From AM-1111 sp046302135 (GTDB lineage: Bacteria; Bacteroidota; Bacteroidia; B-17B0; Aurantibacillaceae): DNA of 17,738 nucleotides. Every line of letters begins with the position of its first letter. The first letter of the stretch is position 1. Positions 13,682 to 17,738 of the stretch are shown piece by piece. The stretch spans positions 1-17,738 of the forward strand of contig JBKCIQ010000068.1 in the NCBI GenBank assembly GCA_046302135.1, in the 5' to 3' direction. The notes below the pieces were generated by a model. It searched no databases. It was given only the letters and a program-made list of their open reading frames with translations, and was not told the DNA's origin. Made by a program: the position numbers and the translations under genes.

Positions 13682-14875
13682 ATGAATTTCATTCTATTTG
13701 ACGATTACTCGTGGAAAAATTTACTTCCATTCACATTTACTCGCCCCGTTTCAGAAATTCGTATTGGGATACTTACAATTCATGAAAAATGGGAAATTTT
13801 TCTTGATGGAAAAGCTAGTTGGTACACGCAAAATTACCTTTCTCAAAAATACCCTTTAATTTTTTATGGAACGCCTAACTTGTGGATTAACGGTAAGGTT
13901 ATTCCAAATAAAAACCTTTGCGATAAAATTACATCCTTAAATAAAGGACAGGCACTTGTCGGTAATAATACATTGATAGCTTTTAATTCAGGAAAAGAAC
14001 TTAAGTTCCCTGAAAAAATTGACCTTGAGAGACTGGCATCCAGATTTGAAATTATAGAATGTAATTCAACATTCGCTTTAATTGAAAACCCATGGGATAT
14101 TTTCACACTAAACGATAAAGCCATTAGAGAGGATTTTCAAATATTGACTGAAAACAAAAAATCCCAGCCAATAAGCGGAACCAATAAATTTGCCGGTATT
14201 GAGAACATATTTATTGAAAAGGGTGCAAAAGTCGAATGTTCAGTTTTGAATGCTTCAGATGGACCGATTTACATTGGAAAAAATGCTGAGATAATGGAAG
14301 GCTGCCTCATAAGAGGCCCTTTTGCTCTTGGTGAAGGTGCAGTTTTAAAAATGGGCACAAAGGTATACGGAGCAACTACTATTGGTCCCGGCTGTAAGGT
14401 TGGTGGTGAAGTAAATAACTCAGTTTTCTTTGCTAATTCAAACAAAGCTCACGATGGTTTTATTGGCAACTCAGTAATTGGAGAATGGTGCAATTTAGGT
14501 GCTGATACAAATAATAGTAACCTCAAAAATAATTATTCTAATGTAAAGATATGGAGCCACGCAACAGAAGAAATGGTGGATACAGGACTTCAGTTTTGTG
14601 GACTTTTTATGGGTGACCATAGTAAATGCGGAATCAATACAATGTTCAATACAGGAACTGTTGTTGGCGTAAGTTCAAATATATATGGAGGCGATTTCCC
14701 TATTAAATTTATCCCATCTTTCACCTGGGGAGGACCTGAAGAGTTTATGGATTACAGGCTGGAAAAATCAATTGAAGTTGCAGAAAGGGTTATGCTAAGA
14801 AGAAATTTAAAAATGGGTAAAATCAATAAAAATATATTCAATCACATTTTTCAACTTACAAAAAATAAAAAATAA
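13682..14875 (+). CDS. Alternate GlmU-family protein: nucleotidyltransferase-like N-terminus with left-handed beta-helix
   Basis: A 397-residue protein of the Bacteroidota-type GlmU family (putative UDP-GlcNAc diphosphorylase/acetyltransferase). The divergent N-terminal domain opens with LFDDYSWKNLLPFTFTRPVSEIRIG (as short motifs: DDYSW 7-11, TRPVSEIR 20-27), the conserved LTxTRPVxEIR-type signature of this group. From about 180 to 345 hexapeptide-type turns (IYIGKNAEI, GCLIRGPFAL, VYGATTIGPG, IGEWCNLGAD, CGINTMFNTG) indicate a left-handed parallel beta-helix. It may supply UDP-GlcNAc or another NDP-sugar for the cell envelope. The exact substrate is not shown, so no symbol is given. It converges on the thioesterase with two bases between stops. 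Confidence 0.82.
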   Translation: MNFILFDDYSWKNLLPFTFTRPVSEIRIGILTIHEKWEIFLDGKASWYTQNYLSQKYPLIFYGTPNLWINGKVIPNKNLCDKITSLNKGQALVGNNTLIAFNSGKELKFPEKIDLERLASRFEIIECNSTFALIENPWDIFTLNDKAIREDFQILTENKKSQPISGTNKFAGIENIFIEKGAKVECSVLNASDGPIYIGKNAEIMEGCLIRGPFALGEGAVLKMGTKVYGATTIGPGCKVGGEVNNSVFFANSNKAHDGFIGNSVIGEWCNLGADTNNSNLKNNYSNVKIWSHATEEMVDTGLQFCGLFMGDHSKCGINTMFNTGTVVGVSSNIYGGDFPIKFIPSFTWGGPEEFMDYRLEKSIEVAERVMLRRNLKMGKINKNIFNHIFQLTKNKK

Positions 14876-14877
14876 TA

Positions 14878-15306
14878 TTACATCTCTTTAATTTCCCATT
14901 CCTTATTTGAAAAGTAAACGGTTCCCTTAAATTTTGCTACCAATATATTTTCCTGATTTCTTACTTCAACTTCATATAAACCAATTTTATCGTTTCTGTT
15001 GGTTTCGTTCGCAATTGCAATTAATTCATCGCCCACTTTTACCTTTACCAAATGTGAAATTGAGGTCTCAATGCTTAGAGCCATTCTTCCATGTGAATTT
15101 GAAGCGAAAGCAAGAGCGCTGTCCGCGAGTGAATATGTTATTCCACCGTGTGAAATTTTAAAGCCATTGGTCATTTCTTCCCGAATGCTCATTTTAAGAG
15201 CACAATAACCGGGTTTTATTTCAATTAAATCAATACCTAACCATTGACTGAACAAATCGTTATCAAACATTAAAGTTTTTGCTATTTTATATTCTTTGTT
15301 ATTCAT
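14878..15306 (-). CDS. paaI: PaaI-family hotdog thioesterase
   Basis: A 142-residue hotdog-fold acyl-CoA thioesterase. It follows E. coli PaaI closely: MFDNDLFSQWLGID (13-26) in place of MYENDACAKALGID, then the ISHGGITYSLADSALAFASNS block (51-71) with HGG at 53-55 and the expected catalytic Asp at 62. PaaI hydrolyses (hydroxy)phenylacetyl-CoA and rescues CoA in phenylacetate breakdown. No other paa gene is nearby, so the physiological substrate is inferred from the family only. It is a homotetrameric cytoplasmic enzyme in known cases. The start is supported by alignment. A strong terminator ends 10 bases upstream of it, and no TAnnTTTG promoter lies between, which is odd. Confidence 0.85.
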   Translation of the reverse strand: MNNKEYKIAKTLMFDNDLFSQWLGIDLIEIKPGYCALKMSIREEMTNGFKISHGGITYSLADSALAFASNSHGRMALSIETSISHLVKVKVGDELIAIANETNRNDKIGLYEVEVRNQENILVAKFKGTVYFSNKEWEIKEM

Positions 15307-15315
15307 GAGCTAAAG

Positions 15316-15350
15316 AAAAAAAAATCCCCGCTTGAAAACGGGGACTTTTT
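15316..15350 (-). terminator. Terminator after the small lipoprotein gene, just ahead of the thioesterase
   Basis: TCCCCG (15325-15330) and CGGGGA (15339-15344) form a GC-rich stem, extendable to 8 bp with one wobble, with an 8-base loop. On the minus strand it is followed by nine T; on the plus strand by five T, so it could act in both directions. On minus it lies 18 bases after the lipoprotein stop and ends 10 bases before the thioesterase ATG. Confidence 0.85.
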
Positions 15351-15368
15351 AAATATTTGGGTTACGTA

Positions 15369-15521
15369 TTAAGTAGTTGAACTATTTGGATTGTTACCAG
15401 TTGTTGTAGCTTCGGATTTGTAAGTTGGTGCGACACCATCTCCTTCACTTTTTTTACATGCCATAAAAAGAGTGGTGACAATTGTAATTAAAACAATTAC
15501 CAATGATACTTTTTTTGCCAT
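15369..15521 (-). CDS. Small lipoprotein of 50 residues, function unknown
   Basis: A short reading frame on the minus strand begins ATGGCAAAAAAAG and ends TAA. The 50-residue product has a positively charged start (AKKVS), a hydrophobic stretch LVIVLITIVTTLFMA, and a cysteine at residue 22 preceded by LFMA, a plausible though not ideal lipobox. The mature part would be only 29 residues (CKKSEGDGV...), rich in Thr, Ser, Asn and Gly, with no domain I recognise. A TATCTTTG promoter element lies 28 bases upstream of the ATG and an intrinsic terminator follows, so it looks like an independent small gene. It may be an entericidin-like surface peptide or simply a small lipoprotein; no function is claimed. 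Confidence 0.7.
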   Translation of the reverse strand: MAKKVSLVIVLITIVTTLFMACKKSEGDGVAPTYKSEATTTGNNPNSSTT

Positions 15522-15549
15522 AGATATTTTTTTCAAAGTTAAAAAAAAA

Positions 15550-15557
15550 CAAAGATA
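15550..15557 (-). promoter_or_regulatory. Candidate -7 element, small lipoprotein gene
   Basis: The minus strand reads TATCTTTG, a full match to TAnnTTTG, 28 bases before the lipoprotein ATG. A second match, TAACTTTG at 15534-15541, lies closer (12 bases). The first is preferred because the second would leave almost no leader and lacks an upstream box at a suitable distance. Confidence 0.5.
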
Positions 15558-15683
15558 GTTTTAAGATAATATAAAATTAATGAATCTGACGCAAAAACAT
15601 AACTTAAAAAACTGATTTACTGATGTTTAAAAAATTAACAAAAATAAATTTTAAAGATAGATTAATAAAAGATGCTTATTTGG

Positions 15684-15691
15684 TATCTTTG
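15684..15691 (+). promoter_or_regulatory. rpsA: Candidate -7 element, rpsA
   Basis: TATCTTTG followed by CATCCCGTTTTTT matches TAnnTTTG, 66 bases before the rpsA ATG. It gives a longer leader than the other promoters in the window. The post-element sequence nearly repeats that of rpmE. Confidence 0.65.
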
Positions 15692-15696
15692 CATCC

Positions 15697-15716
15697 CGTT
15701 TTTTCAGGGAAAAACG
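15697..15716 (+). promoter_or_regulatory. Hairpin at the predicted 5' end of the rpsA mRNA
   Basis: CGTTTTT (15697-15703) and AAAAACG (15710-15716) form a perfect 7-bp stem with loop TCAGGG. An alternative TCCC/GGGA pairing overlaps it (15694-15697 with 15707-15710). The stem begins about 6 bases after the -7 element, so it would be at the mRNA 5' end. S1 is autoregulated in other bacteria; a role for this hairpin in that is speculative. Confidence 0.4.
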
Positions 15717-15757
15717 TGGTGATAAAAATTAACTAATCCTCAGTTGTTACCCTGATA

Positions 15758-17572
15758 ATGACTGATACAAAACCAAATAGTCTGATGACTAACAACACAA
15801 ACACAGGCACTGCAGATTTTGACTGGAGCGCAATTGGGAAAAAACAAGAAAATTACTCTGCAGATGACAGAAAAAAACTTGATGATCTCTATAGTAAAAC
15901 TTTAAAAACTATAGAAAACCTTCAGATTCTGGAAGGCCAGGTAGTAGGTATTAACAACCGAGAGGTAATCGTAAATATTGGAGCAAAATCAGATGGAGTT
16001 GTTGCTCTTTCTGAATTTCGTTACAACCCTGAATTAAAAATTGGGGACAAAGTTGAAGTATACATTGAGAATCAGGAAGACACTACGGGTCAGCTTATTT
16101 TATCTCATAAAAAAGCCCGCGCAAACAAGTCTTGGGATAGAGTGAACGAAGCTTTAAACAGTGATGAAATAATTAAAGGATTCGTTAAGTGCAGAACTAA
16201 AGGCGGATTGATTGTAGATGTGTTCGGAATAGAGGCATTCTTGCCAGGTTCGCAAATTGATGTAAAGCCAATTCGTGACTACGATGTTTACGTTGGTAAA
16301 ACAATGGAGTTTAAAGTTGTAAAGATTAACAATGATTTCAAGAACGTAGTAGTATCTCACAAAGCTCTTATTGAAGCTGAAATTGAACAACAAAAGCGTG
16401 ATATAATTGGTAAGCTTGAAAAAGGTCAGGTTTTAGAAGGTACAGTAAAAAATATTACTTCATACGGAGTTTTCATTGATCTTGGTGGTGTAGATGGATT
16501 GATTCACATTACAGATTTAAGTTGGGGAAGAATCACTCATCCTGAAGAAATTGTTAAACTGGATGAAAAAATCAATGTTGTAATTCTTGACTTTGATGAT
16601 GATAAGAAAAGGATAGCATTAGGATTAAAACAACTTTCTGCTCACCCATGGGAAAGTCTTAATGCAGACCTCAAAGTTGGTGATAAGGTAAAAGGAAAAG
16701 TTGTGGTAATCGCAGATTACGGAGCATTTGTTGAAATTGCACCGGGTGTAGAAGGCTTAATTCACGTATCTGAAATGAGTTGGAGTCAGCACCTGAGAAC
16801 AGCCGGAGATTTTGTAAAAGTAGGAGATGAAGTTGAAGCTCAAATATTAACTCTTGATCGCGAAGAAAGAAAAATGAGCCTCGGAGTAAAGCAACTTACA
16901 CCTGATCCTTGGGCATTAATCGTTGATAAATATTCTAAAGGTAGTAAGCACATCGGTACCATCCGTAACTTTACCAACTTTGGTGTTTTTGTTGAATTAG
17001 AGGAAGGAATTGACGGACTTGTTCACATTTCAGATTTAAGTTGGAGCAAAAAAATCAAACATCCGAGCGAATTTTGTAAAGTTGGTGATAAGCTTGATGT
17101 TATTGTTCTTGAAATAGACAGCGAAAACAGAAGACTATCATTAGGACATAAACAACTTGAAGATAATCCTTGGGATGTATTTGAAACTGTATTTAATATA
17201 GGTTCTACTCACAAAGGTACCATTACCAATGTTAATGAAAAAGGCGCAACAGTTAGTCTAACTTATGGCGTAGAAGGATTCTGTCCTAACAGATTACTGG
17301 GTAAGGAAGATAAAACAATGCCAAAGATTGAAGAGCAATTGGATTTTGTTGTTACTGAGTTTTCAAAGGAGGCTAAAAGGATAGTTGTTTCTCACAAAGG
17401 TGTTTGGGATGCGGCAAAAGAAGCACAAATAAAAGCAGAGAAAGATGCAAAAAAAGCTGAAAATGCTGAGAACAAAAAGACTGCAAAAAAGTTGAAGGAT
17501 AACGTTGAGAAAACAACTTTGGGTGATATTGAATCACTTGCTGCTTTAAAAGATAAATTAGACAACAAATAA
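15758..17572 (+). CDS. rpsA: 30S ribosomal protein S1
   Basis: S1 binds mRNA on the 30S subunit and aids initiation on structured or leader-poor messages. The 604-residue product has six S1 (OB-fold) domains at about 58-118, 138-203, 224-293, 309-379, 397-466 and 484-548. Domains 3-5 are the most alike, each with a GxxVxIxxGVxGLxHxSxxSW pattern. A Lys/Ala-rich tail (552-604) extends past the E. coli protein (557 residues). The N-terminal 50 residues are polar and variable. The ATG at 15758 is used; a second in-frame ATG at codon 10 is possible. It is monocistronic, with its own promoter and a terminator cluster. In Bacteroidota, which lack Shine-Dalgarno use, S1 is expected to matter more for initiation. 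Confidence 0.97.
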   Translation: MTDTKPNSLMTNNTNTGTADFDWSAIGKKQENYSADDRKKLDDLYSKTLKTIENLQILEGQVVGINNREVIVNIGAKSDGVVALSEFRYNPELKIGDKVEVYIENQEDTTGQLILSHKKARANKSWDRVNEALNSDEIIKGFVKCRTKGGLIVDVFGIEAFLPGSQIDVKPIRDYDVYVGKTMEFKVVKINNDFKNVVVSHKALIEAEIEQQKRDIIGKLEKGQVLEGTVKNITSYGVFIDLGGVDGLIHITDLSWGRITHPEEIVKLDEKINVVILDFDDDKKRIALGLKQLSAHPWESLNADLKVGDKVKGKVVVIADYGAFVEIAPGVEGLIHVSEMSWSQHLRTAGDFVKVGDEVEAQILTLDREERKMSLGVKQLTPDPWALIVDKYSKGSKHIGTIRNFTNFGVFVELEEGIDGLVHISDLSWSKKIKHPSEFCKVGDKLDVIVLEIDSENRRLSLGHKQLEDNPWDVFETVFNIGSTHKGTITNVNEKGATVSLTYGVEGFCPNRLLGKEDKTMPKIEEQLDFVVTEFSKEAKRIVVSHKGVWDAAKEAQIKAEKDAKKAENAENKKTAKKLKDNVEKTTLGDIESLAALKDKLDNK

Positions 17573-17590
17573 TTTGTCCTAAATAAAATT

Positions 17591-17606
17591 CCTACCGAAA
17601 GGTAGG
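17591..17606 (+). repeat. GNRA-type hairpin after rpsA
   Basis: CCTACC, loop GAAA, GGTAGG: a 6-bp stem (8 bp with the flanking TT/GAA allowing one wobble) capped by a GAAA tetraloop, 18 bases after the rpsA stop. No T tract follows, so it is not an intrinsic terminator by itself. It may protect the mRNA 3' end. Confidence 0.6.
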
Positions 17607-17610
17607 GAAA

Positions 17611-17634
17611 CTAAAAACTTGCCATGGTTTTTAG
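17611..17634 (+). repeat. Second inverted repeat after rpsA
   Basis: CTAAAAAC (17611-17618) and GTTTTTAG (17627-17634) form a perfect 8-bp AT-rich stem with an 8-base loop. It sits between the GNRA hairpin and the terminator. Confidence 0.5.
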
Positions 17635-17637
17635 GTT

Positions 17638-17664
17638 AATCCCGGTAGAAATACCGGGATTTTT
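17638..17664 (+). terminator. Intrinsic terminator of rpsA
   Basis: AATCCCGGTA (17638-17647), loop GAAA, TACCGGGATT (17652-17661) form a perfect 10-bp stem with a GAAA loop, and T follows to 17664. This is a strong intrinsic terminator. The remaining bases to the window end hold no gene that I can see. Confidence 0.9.
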
Positions 17665-17738
17665 ATTTTGAAAAAAAGAAGGTATATACTGAATTTCAAA
17701 ATAAATCAAGGTTTAAACATTAATTATTAATGAAATAC

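Overview
The window looks like chromosomal core sequence from a member of the Bacteroidota. Three things support this: AT-rich spacers and A-rich (not Shine-Dalgarno) translation starts; repeated promoter elements of the Bacteroidota -7 type (TAnnTTTG, here usually TAnnTTTGCA); and family content such as a type B L31, an alternate GlmU-like protein, a beta-helix lipoprotein ending in a DIGAYE motif, and a ~600-residue S1. I cannot name a genus from sequence alone.

Left third, minus strand (about 4620 down to 11): one large translation/transcription locus. In transcription order it holds tRNA-Thr(TGT), tRNA-Tyr(GTA), tRNA-Gly(TCC), tRNA-Thr(GGT), tuf, tRNA-Trp(CCA), secE, nusG, rplK, rplA and rplJ, and it presumably continues into rplL-rpoBC beyond the left edge. 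This order fuses two blocks that are separate in E. coli (thrU-tyrU-glyT-thrT-tufB and secE-nusG-rplKAJL). A likely promoter lies at 4617-4624, with hairpins at the predicted RNA 5' end, between glyT and thrT, after tuf, and in the nusG-rplK spacer.

Middle (4673-9848): a PyrR-like phosphoribosyltransferase (GTG start), then a TPMT-type methyltransferase co-oriented with rlmD, all on minus. rlmD is divergent from truA on plus, and truA is followed by an MsbA-type ABC exporter (TTG start). The exporter converges on a beta-helix lipoprotein gene with one base between the stop codons.

Right third (11284-17738): on plus, rpmE (type B) with a strong terminator, a secreted protein of unknown function, a two-helix K+ channel with an RCK domain, and an alternate GlmU-like protein. 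The last converges with a PaaI-type thioesterase with two bases between stops. Upstream of the thioesterase, on minus, is a 50-residue lipoprotein gene that is easily missed, with a terminator between the two. rpsA (six S1 domains) closes the window, with three tandem hairpins after it.

I found no mobile element, CRISPR array, phage or defence gene, and no clearly new multi-gene system. The most useful second looks are at the regulatory layer: near-leaderless transcripts, a shared CCC/T-rich start region at three translation promoters, 5'-terminal hairpins, terminators just ahead of genes, and abutting convergent stops.
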